38,375 nucleotides of DNA from Bordetella parapertussis (lineage in GTDB: Bacteria; Acidobacteriota; Terriglobia; Bryobacterales; Bryobacteraceae), in NCBI GenBank assembly GCA_943328975.2, contig CALQCC020000041.1, positions 1 to 38,375 on the forward strand, read 5' to 3'. Below, in pieces: positions 32,352 to 38,375 of this stretch (positions are counted from its first letter, which is position 1; the number at the start of each line of letters is the position of its first letter). The notes under the pieces were generated by a model. That model was given only the letters and a program-made list of their open reading frames with translations. It was not told the DNA's origin and did no database searches. The position numbers and the translations under genes are program-made.

Positions 32352-34151
32352 TTACCGGGCCGCTTGGCCGTTATTCACCACGTCCTGAATCGGATCCGGC
32401 CGCCGCGACAACGCGCCGTCCTTGGCCTCTTCGAAGACGATGCCGTACTTCTCCATCAGGTTGCCCGTGGCAACGTCCATGGCGAGCTTAGCGGTGGCAT
32501 ACGCAACCTGCGCCGTCACCACGTTCTGGCGCGAGGTGGCCAAGGTGTTCTGCTGTTGAATCACGACGTACAAGGTGGAGGTTCCCAACTGGAACTTGCG
32601 TTGTTCGCCGTCCACAACCGCTTCCTGCGCGGCCAGTGCCTTTTCGGCAGCGCTCAGCCGCCCACGGGCGCTTGTAATGTTGATCTGAGCATTCGCCACG
32701 TCCGCGCGGATCTGATTGATCTGCTGCTGCAATTGCAGCTCCTGAGTCCGTTGATTGAGCGAGGCCGTCGCGTAGGCGGCTTGCTGCGAACGATTCCGCA
32801 GATTGATCGTGAAGGTGAAGCCCAACGTGTAGTTCACCGTCGGCTGATAAAAGAGTTGGTTCAAGGTATTGCCAAAGCCACCCGTACGATCCGGATTGAC
32901 CGCGCGAGGTACCGTGATACCTGCGGCGTTTACGTTGGGTACGGGGTTCAAAACACCGCCCGACGCCGGGTTCGACACGGTCCCGGTAAGATTGAGCTGC
33001 GGCAGCAAGGCGTTCTTAGAAGTCCGCAAGTTGGTCTGCGTATTCTCCAAATTGATGCGCGCCTGTTCCAGTTCCGGACGAGACTTGAGTGCCATATCCG
33101 TCAAATCTTGAATCGGCTGCACCGGCTCGACGGCGGGAACTTCCACGCGGCTGGTGGGGATGATGTGTACCGAGGCAAGCGAGGCACTGGCCAGGCTGTT
33201 CCGGCTGATAATATTCTTCAGCGTGTTTTCTTGCGTCGATACGGCGGCTTCCGCGGTGATCACGGCCAGTTCTCCGTTCGCCACCTGCACTTCGGTCTGC
33301 TTGATATCGATCGGCGCCATGGTGCCGATTTCGATCTGCTTCTTGTTCTGGTCGAGCAAGCGCTGCGACAACTCCAACGATTGCCGCGCAACCCCTACGT
33401 TCAAGGACGCGCTCACCAGATTCCAATAGGCCGCCACCACCGTGTTCACTTGCGTATTGATCTGCGTGCGGAACGTGTAGTCGGCCGCCCGGCGATTGTT
33501 CTTGGCGATGGTGATGCCCAGGGTGTTCAATCCCACACCGAAACCACGCAACAACGGCTGGGTGATATTCAGGTTGAGGTTACCGCTCAAGTTCGGAACA
33601 AAGTTGGTGTTTTGGTTGTTCGTGGTCGACTTCGAGGTGTTGAACCCGAACGTCGCATTCGCGCCCGTCTTGAAGGTCTGCGCCAACTGGAAGTTGCGGT
33701 TGTAGGTATCGGTGATGTTGGTGGTGACGTTACCGGTACCGACGTTGTTGGTAACCGGCTGCGCCGAATGTTGGTAGTTAAACTGGTTGACGCTAAACGT
33801 GGGATCGAACGCGCCGTTGGCGCCGGCCAGCGAGCTCTGGTACGCCACGTCGGTCACTTCGAATTGGTACCGCTGAATTTCGATACCGATGTTGTTCTCC
33901 AAGGCCAAGGCGATCGCGTCATTCAAGGACAGGTACAAATTCCCCGCCCGTGTGAGCTGCTCCAGCCGGCTCGAATTCGACATATCGATCGGGGCGACCG
34001 ATTGGGGCTTGTACTTGCGGGTCAGGTCGTTGATGCGCCCGGACTCGCTGGACAAGCGCGGTGTACGGTCGCTTCGGCTCTGGCCATATCCAGCCGGCGC
34101 CATTACCAGTAAGACACCTAAGAGTGCAATGTAGTTCTTCACAGATTTCAT
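32352..34151 (-). CDS. TolC-family outer-membrane efflux protein
   Basis: 599 residues with signal peptide MKSVKNYIALLGVLLVMAPAG (cleavage about 23). Two OEP repeats of alternating strand and long helix: LYLSLNDAIALALENNIGIEIQ marks the first, and Gln/Asn-rich helices with LSQRLLDQNKKQIEIGTMAPIDI and AALAAQEAVVDGEQRKFQLGTSTLYVV-like repeats (the GxxxxxD/V turn) mark the ends of the helical barrels. Strand regions are rich in NxNITQPLLRGFG, typical of the beta barrel. It forms the exit duct for the MacAB-like pump encoded just upstream. AGGA lies about ten bases before the ATG. A terminator follows. Confidence 0.93.
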   Translation of the reverse strand: MKSVKNYIALLGVLLVMAPAGYGQSRSDRTPRLSSESGRINDLTRKYKPQSVAPIDMSNSSRLEQLTRAGNLYLSLNDAIALALENNIGIEIQRYQFEVTDVAYQSSLAGANGAFDPTFSVNQFNYQHSAQPVTNNVGTGNVTTNITDTYNRNFQLAQTFKTGANATFGFNTSKSTTNNQNTNFVPNLSGNLNLNITQPLLRGFGVGLNTLGITIAKNNRRAADYTFRTQINTQVNTVVAAYWNLVSASLNVGVARQSLELSQRLLDQNKKQIEIGTMAPIDIKQTEVQVANGELAVITAEAAVSTQENTLKNIISRNSLASASLASVHIIPTSRVEVPAVEPVQPIQDLTDMALKSRPELEQARINLENTQTNLRTSKNALLPQLNLTGTVSNPASGGVLNPVPNVNAAGITVPRAVNPDRTGGFGNTLNQLFYQPTVNYTLGFTFTINLRNRSQQAAYATASLNQRTQELQLQQQINQIRADVANAQINITSARGRLSAAEKALAAQEAVVDGEQRKFQLGTSTLYVVIQQQNTLATSRQNVVTAQVAYATAKLAMDVATGNLMEKYGIVFEEAKDGALSRRPDPIQDVVNNGQAAR

Positions 34152-34306
34152 GACGTCGTTTCCTCGTTTTAATTACGTTTGGAGGGAGCCTGCGGTTCCC
34201 CAAAATCACCATGCACGGGGCGCGCCAGCGCCAGGCCGTTGACAATACTGATGGTGACGTGTGTCAAAGTGTTTGAAATTGGAACGCGGCTGTCCGCATC
34301 CGGGCA
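34152..34306. other. Intergenic region before the tolC-like gene
   Basis: 155 bases without a gene. It holds the ribosome site of the tolC-like gene (GAGGAAA, minus strand) and an inverted pair TTGACA (34239-34244) / TGTCAA (34262-34267). TTGACA reads like a -35 on the plus strand and, through TGTCAA, on the minus strand, but no -10 at normal spacing is present for either. It may be an operator or chance. Confidence 0.3.
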
Positions 34307-35539
34307 CTACTCATACCGCAAAGCTTCAATTGGATCCAAAAACGCGGCTTTACGAGCGGGGTAATAACCGAAGAAGATTCCGACCAATCCAGAGAAGGCC
34401 ACTGCCGCGATAATCGACGGAATGCTGACCAGCGTGTTCCAACCGGCGAACACAGAGATGGCGAGGCTAGTAAGAACGCCCATGATGACCCCTATGGTGC
34501 CTCCCAGCAGAGACAGCGTAACCGCCTCCACCAGGAACTGGCCAAGGATGTCCCCGGTCTTCGCTCCAACTGCCTGGCGCAATCCGATTTCCTTGGTCCG
34601 CTCCGTCACCGACACCAGCATGATGTTCATGATGCCGATACCGCCAACCACCAGCGAAACCGAGGCGATCGCGGCCAGCAGGAATCCGGTGGTGTTCGCG
34701 GAGGCTTCCGCCGCCGCTGCAATTTCTTCGAGGCTGCGCGCCTGGAAGTCATCCGGGTCGTTCGCCGCCAACTTGTGCCGCTGACGCAGCAACTGACTAA
34801 TCTCGGCTAGGGCCTGTTGGGTGCGGCCATCGCGCGCCTGTACCATGATGTTGCCCACGGTTCCCGCGTTGTTTTGCCGACCGCCGATCACCTTTTTCTT
34901 GGCCGTCGAAATCGGCATCACGATGATGTCGTCTTGATCCTGCCCTTGCGCGGACTGCCCCTTGGGCATCAGCGTTCCGATCACCGTAAAAGGAATCTTG
35001 CGGATACGAATCGTCTGGCCGATAGGATCCGCGCCGGCGAACAGGTTATCCACCACGGTCTTGCCTAGCAGGCAGACCTTCGCAGAGGAGCGAACATGCT
35101 CCATGGTGAACGTTTCACCACTTTCAATCTTAATGTCGCGAATCGCGAGGAAATCCGGGAACACGCCCTGCACCTGCGATTGCCAATTGTTGCTTTGATA
35201 AATGACCTGCTGGCGGCCACCCTGTTGCGGGCTCGCGTACGCCACCGAAGGCAGTTCATCCTTCATCGCAATGGCGTCGTCTTCGGTCAACGTCTGTTGA
35301 TTGCCGTTACCGGTTTTGACGTTGCCCTGATTCTGACTGCCACCTTGAATCTGAATCACGTTACTGCCAATGGAAGCGATCTGCTGCTTGATACGATCCG
35401 CCGCGCCGCTACCGATAGAGACCATGGCGATCACCGCGCCCACGCCGATGATGATGCCCAGCATGGTCAGCATCGAGCGCAATTTGTTTACGCGCAGAGC
35501 GCGAAACGCGATTCGCATGCTTTGGAAAACTTTGTTCAT
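34307..35539 (-). CDS. MacB-like ABC transporter permease
   Basis: 410 residues of the MacB/FtsX (type VII ABC) family. TM1 at about 21-43 (LRSMLTMLGIIIGVGAVIAMV), a large periplasmic MacB_PCD domain (about 45-285, with IGSNVIQIQGG and MPISTAKKKV), then the FtsX core with three TMs (about 288-312, 335-362, 372-396) including VVGGIGIMNIMLVSVTERTKEIGLRQAVGAK and the C-terminal YYPARKAAFLDPIEALRYE motif. The ATPase is a separate gene, overlapping by four bases, unlike the fused MacB of enteric bacteria. Works by mechanotransmission, driving substrates through the adaptor and TolC. Confidence 0.95.
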   Translation of the reverse strand: MNKVFQSMRIAFRALRVNKLRSMLTMLGIIIGVGAVIAMVSIGSGAADRIKQQIASIGSNVIQIQGGSQNQGNVKTGNGNQQTLTEDDAIAMKDELPSVAYASPQQGGRQQVIYQSNNWQSQVQGVFPDFLAIRDIKIESGETFTMEHVRSSAKVCLLGKTVVDNLFAGADPIGQTIRIRKIPFTVIGTLMPKGQSAQGQDQDDIIVMPISTAKKKVIGGRQNNAGTVGNIMVQARDGRTQQALAEISQLLRQRHKLAANDPDDFQARSLEEIAAAAEASANTTGFLLAAIASVSLVVGGIGIMNIMLVSVTERTKEIGLRQAVGAKTGDILGQFLVEAVTLSLLGGTIGVIMGVLTSLAISVFAGWNTLVSIPSIIAAVAFSGLVGIFFGYYPARKAAFLDPIEALRYE

Positions 35540-36333
35540 GACGCCACCGACTCCTCTTCCACGAACTGCTCGTCTTGCCAGTTCTCTAATTCCCGCTTCG
35601 CGTTGCGTGGCTCGGCGACCTGCTCGTCCGTGAGAACATGACCGTCTTTGAAGACGATGATACGGTCCGCGTAATGTGCGATATCCGGCTCATGCGTAAC
35701 AATCACGATCGTCATGCCCTTTTCCTGGTTCAACTTCTGGAAAATAGCCATGATCTCGACGCTGGTTTTGGAATCGAGCGCGCCGGTCGGTTCGTCCGCC
35801 AGAATCAATTTGGGGTTGCAGATCAGACTGCGAGCGATCGCCACACGTTGCTGCTGTCCACCCGAGAGCTGACTGGGATGATTGTCCATGCGATGTCCCA
35901 GACCCACGGATTCCAGTGCATCCATCGCGCGCTGTTTAAACTGCTTCTTGTCGTCGGTGGTATACAGCAACGGCAGTTCCACATTTTCCAGCGCCGAAGT
36001 ACGCGCCAGAAGATTGAACTGCTGAAATACGAAGCCGATTTTCTTGTTCCGGATCTCCGCGAGCTCGTCCCGATTGAGACTGCTCACGTCGACCCCGTCC
36101 AAGTAATACTTGCCACCGGTCGGCTTATCCAAACACCCGATGATGTTCATGAACGTCGACTTGCCGGAACCCGAAGGTCCCATGATCGCCACAAACGTGC
36201 CGCGGTCAATGTGATTCGAGACACCCCGCAAGGCATGCACCTGCTGGTCGCCCATCACGTACGTTCTGGCCAAGTGATCCGTCCGGATCAGGTACGAATC
36301 AGGAGTAGTGGAAGTTGAGGTTGCCTTCGCCAT
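35536..36333 (-). CDS. ABC transporter ATP-binding protein, MacB/LolD type
   Basis: 265 residues from ATG 36333 (MAKATSTSTTPDSYLIRTDH). Walker A GPSGSGKST (52-60), Q-loop FVFQQFNLLARTSALENVELPL, signature LSGGQQQRVAIARSL (156-170), Walker B LILADEPTGALDS with Glu181, and the switch His in IVTHEPDIA. A GTG at 36360 in the same frame would overlap the adaptor gene by 23 bases; the ATG four bases after the adaptor's stop is preferred. The acidic C-terminal tail (QDEQFVEEESVAS) is unusual for the family. Couples to the permease encoded next (ATGA overlap). Confidence 0.95.
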   Translation of the reverse strand: MAKATSTSTTPDSYLIRTDHLARTYVMGDQQVHALRGVSNHIDRGTFVAIMGPSGSGKSTFMNIIGCLDKPTGGKYYLDGVDVSSLNRDELAEIRNKKIGFVFQQFNLLARTSALENVELPLLYTTDDKKQFKQRAMDALESVGLGHRMDNHPSQLSGGQQQRVAIARSLICNPKLILADEPTGALDSKTSVEIMAIFQKLNQEKGMTIVIVTHEPDIAHYADRIIVFKDGHVLTDEQVAEPRNAKRELENWQDEQFVEEESVAS

Positions 36334-36337
36334 ACCG

Positions 36338-38185
36338 TTAGAAACCCCGTCCGCCGCCACCCGGGAATCCGCCGCCCTGCTTGTTCTGTTGGCCGCCGAA
36401 GCCAGGAGCGTTCTGCCCCGCCTTCGTCGCCGGAGCCGGCAAACCCTCCACCGCAGTGATCAATTCCGCGCCTTCTTCCAGATTGTTACCGAGCAACTGG
36501 ATCCAGTTGCCGTCGCTCAAACCTGTCCGAACGCGTACCGCTTCCACTTCGTTCTTTGCGTTCAAGCGATACACGGTCTGGTTCTGCTGGACCCCGCCAG
36601 CACCACGACCGCGTCCACCGGCACCGCCGCGACCGCCGCCGCCGAAGCCGCCCGCAGCACCACCAGCGAATCCGCCTGCGTTGGCGCCGCCGTTGCGGCC
36701 ACCGCCACCAGCATTGCCGCCGCCGTTTCCGCCGCCACGGCCCTGGAACTGCGCCGGATCAAACCCCTTGGCCTGGAACTGTGCCCGCAATGCTTCGCGG
36801 TCCACCGACTGGCCGTCCTTACCCTTAAACTGACTGGGATCGAAGTTGCCGCCCTTGCCACCGTTGCGACCGCCTTGGCGGCCGCCCTGCTTCGCACCAT
36901 CCCCGGTATCTGCCTTCGCAGTGGTCGTTTCTTTGGGTGCAGCAGCCTTGGACTCCTGCTTCAGAGGCTCCGGAGCCGGAACTGCTTCCTTCGTGGCTCC
37001 GCCGTCTTTCACATTGCCGCCCTTGCCGCCCTTGTTCTTGCCGGGAACGTCGCCGACCACCGTCAATTCGGCCGGGGGACGGAAACGCAGCGCCGAACTC
37101 GGGATGCGCAAGGTGCTTTCCACGCGGTCGACAACAATGCGCGTATTTGCCGTCATACCCGGGAACAGACGCAGATCCTGATTGTCCACACTGATCACCA
37201 CGGTGTAGCTGATGACGTTCTGCACGTTCACCGCTCCGCGGCGGATCTGAATCACTTCGCCCCGGAACGTCTGCCCCGGATACGCGTCCACGGTGAAGGT
37301 GGCCTGCTGGCCCAGCTGCACGCGGCTGATATCAGACTCATCGATATTCGTATCGAGGTGCATCTCGCTCAGATCTTCGGCGATTTCAAACAGCTGCGGC
37401 GCGGTCATGGACGCCTGCACCGTTTCGCCCTCGTTCAACTTGCGCGTGATCACCACACCATCCACCGGCGAAGGAATCTTGGTGAAGCTGAGGTTCAATT
37501 CGGCGTCGGTCAAAGCGCCTTTAGCCTGGGCAATCTGCGATTCAGCCGTGATCTTCTGGGTTGCGGTGACTTCGCGCTGCGCCTTGGTCGATTCCAAGCT
37601 CGCCTGCACGGTCAAGAGTTGCGATTCCGCGGATTCCTGACTCAACACCGCCTGCTCCCAAGCTTCGCGAGCCGAATCCACCGCGTCCCGCGAGGCGATC
37701 CCGCCATCCGCCAGACCCTTCTGTTGGTCGTACTTGCGCTTGGCTGCGTCCGTCTGCGACTTCGCACGAGCCACGGCGATCTTCTGATTCGCAATGTTAG
37801 TTTCCGCATTGCGGACGTCTACGTCCGCGCGCCGCTCGGATACTTCGGCCTGCAGACGCTGCGTCTCGGCGCTGCGCAGTGCCGCTTGGCGCTGTTCAAA
37901 CGCACTCTGAAACGTCGACGGATCGATTTCCGCCAGAATTTGGCCCTTACGCACCACACTGTTGTAGTCGGCGTACATCTTGACCACGTTGCCGGAAACC
38001 CGGCTGCCCACCGGAACAAGCCGCGTTGCCGCCAGCGTTCCCGTAGCCGAAATCACCGACTCCACCGGCCCCCGCGTCATCTGTGCTTTTAAATACGTCA
38101 GTACCGCGGGCTTGTTGTAATAGGTGTACGCACCATAGCCTGCCGCCACCAACACTGCCAGCGTTACTAGTAACTTTGCCTTCAT
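36338..38185 (-). CDS. MacA-like periplasmic adaptor with long Gly-rich insert
   Basis: 615 residues, far above the usual 370-400. TM anchor (about 4-22), lipoyl half (GTLAATRLVPVGSRVSG), long alpha-hairpin coiled coil (95-230), second lipoyl half (SPVDGVVITRKLNEGETV), beta barrel (265-352) and start of the membrane-proximal domain (LRIPSSALRF). Then residues 381-533 are a low-complexity insert, rich in Gly, Lys, Asn, Arg and Gln, with a repeated FDPSQFKGK / FDPAQFQGR unit. The domain resumes at QTVYRLNAKNEVEAVRVRTGLSDG and ends with another Gly-rich tail (GGQQNKQGGGFPGGGGRGF). It bridges the permease and the TolC-like duct. First gene of the efflux operon. Confidence 0.94.
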   Translation of the reverse strand: MKAKLLVTLAVLVAAGYGAYTYYNKPAVLTYLKAQMTRGPVESVISATGTLAATRLVPVGSRVSGNVVKMYADYNSVVRKGQILAEIDPSTFQSAFEQRQAALRSAETQRLQAEVSERRADVDVRNAETNIANQKIAVARAKSQTDAAKRKYDQQKGLADGGIASRDAVDSAREAWEQAVLSQESAESQLLTVQASLESTKAQREVTATQKITAESQIAQAKGALTDAELNLSFTKIPSPVDGVVITRKLNEGETVQASMTAPQLFEIAEDLSEMHLDTNIDESDISRVQLGQQATFTVDAYPGQTFRGEVIQIRRGAVNVQNVISYTVVISVDNQDLRLFPGMTANTRIVVDRVESTLRIPSSALRFRPPAELTVVGDVPGKNKGGKGGNVKDGGATKEAVPAPEPLKQESKAAAPKETTTAKADTGDGAKQGGRQGGRNGGKGGNFDPSQFKGKDGQSVDREALRAQFQAKGFDPAQFQGRGGGNGGGNAGGGGRNGGANAGGFAGGAAGGFGGGGRGGAGGRGRGAGGVQQNQTVYRLNAKNEVEAVRVRTGLSDGNWIQLLGNNLEEGAELITAVEGLPAPATKAGQNAPGFGGQQNKQGGGFPGGGGRGF

Positions 38186-38309
38186 CGTTGTGAACTGCTC
38201 CCCAGGGTTTTTTGGTTTCTCAAGTTGAATTGACGACTCCGGTAGGGTCCGGTGTTACAGGGGGTGTCGATTCCTCTTGGGAGTAAGGACTATTATTACA
38301 TAAGACACC
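38186..38309. other. Divergent promoter region of efflux operon and pyrE
   Basis: 124 bases without a gene. TATTAT (38291-38296) or the overlapping TTACAT (38296-38301) could be the pyrE -10 box. GGGGAG (minus strand, near 38200) lies about 14 bases before the adaptor ATG, farther than ideal. Direct copies of CCGGT flank AGGGT near 38240-38253. No firm operator is seen. Confidence 0.3.
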
Positions 38310-38375
38310 GTGAACGACTCTACACTCCAAACCTTTCTAGACACAGGGGCTTACCTGCGCGGCCACTTCCGATTG
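38310..38375 (+). CDS. pyrE: Probable orotate phosphoribosyltransferase, first 22 codons
   Basis: From GTG 38310 the frame is open to the window edge and reads MNDSTLQTFLDTGAYLRGHF followed by RL. The pattern 'F..TGA.LRGHF.L' is the N-terminus of OPRT, where it precedes the orotate-binding SSG loop. PyrE joins orotate to PRPP. Only 22 residues are visible, so the call rests on this motif. pyrD lies 18 kb away in the same window. No SD is seen; a -10-like TTACAT lies eight bases upstream of the start. Confidence 0.65.
   Translation, partial: MNDSTLQTFLDTGAYLRGHFRL

Noticed and set aside
32070-34112. 680-residue plus-strand reading frame
   Set aside because: Antisense to the TolC-like gene and its terminator; Arg/Gly/His-rich shadow composition.
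34239-34267. TTGACA on the plus strand as a promoter
   Set aside because: No -10 at 16-18 bases and no rightward gene follows; kept only as part of an inverted pair.
36604-36745. G/C-rich repeated stretch as a minisatellite or CRISPR-like array
   Set aside because: No constant repeat with unique spacers; it is the Gly-rich codons of the adaptor gene.
36308-38092. 594-residue plus-strand reading frame
   Set aside because: Antisense to the MacA-like adaptor; its Ala/Arg richness mirrors the Gly codons of the real gene.

Overview
The window is a dense, GC-rich chromosomal stretch from a Gram-negative bacterium, most likely an acidobacterium of the Bryobacter/Solibacter type. This lineage is inferred. 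The support is a VWFA protein of the acidobacterial (TIGR03436-like) type, secreted proteins of a family common in that group, intergenic repeats whose translation reads LAHARGSV, and a Kdo phosphatase plus a TolC-type exporter, which imply an outer membrane. No tRNA, rRNA, CRISPR array, IS element, integrase or phage gene was seen.

Left part (1-9447): two divergent amino-acid operons. trpC-trpF-trpB runs leftward and leaves the window inside trpB. Rightward is a nearly complete, translationally coupled histidine operon, hisI-hisG-hisD-hisC-(HAD phosphatase)-hisB-hisH-hisF-hisA. It lacks hisE; the HAD gene is the obvious candidate for histidinol-phosphate phosphatase. Ahead of hisI is an unannotated 25-codon reading frame with eight His codons, followed by an antiterminator segment and a textbook intrinsic terminator. 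This is a complete leader-peptide attenuator (hisL) and the best find of the window. Between the operons lie three alternating copies of an 8-bp sequence, the last of which includes the trpC start codon.

Middle (9430-21135): a leftward tilS-ftsH-HAD phosphatase operon; a secreted hypothetical; a rightward coupled cluster of FGGY sugar kinase, kdsC, an ACT-domain protein and a group II PLP decarboxylase; a convergent hybrid histidine kinase; then pyrD-ridA.

Accessory part (21136-32058): secreted proteins, a secreted aldose-1-epimerase-like protein, an ACS-type MFS transporter, a DUF3237 protein, a secreted metallo-beta-lactamase-fold protein, and a leftward group with a LexA/S24-type protease domain fused to a non-HTH N-terminus, a large polytopic GT-C-like membrane protein, a VTT membrane protein and a DinB-like protein. 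Two related palindromic intergenic repeats and a 10-bp tandem repeat lie here. The VWFA protein closes this part.

Right end (32059-38375): a leftward tripartite efflux operon (MacA-like adaptor, ABC ATPase, MacB-like permease, TolC-like outer-membrane protein) with a clear terminator, and, running off the right edge, the first 22 codons of a probable pyrE. Many genes have a -10-like hexamer only 6-10 nt before the start codon, suggesting frequent leaderless transcription.
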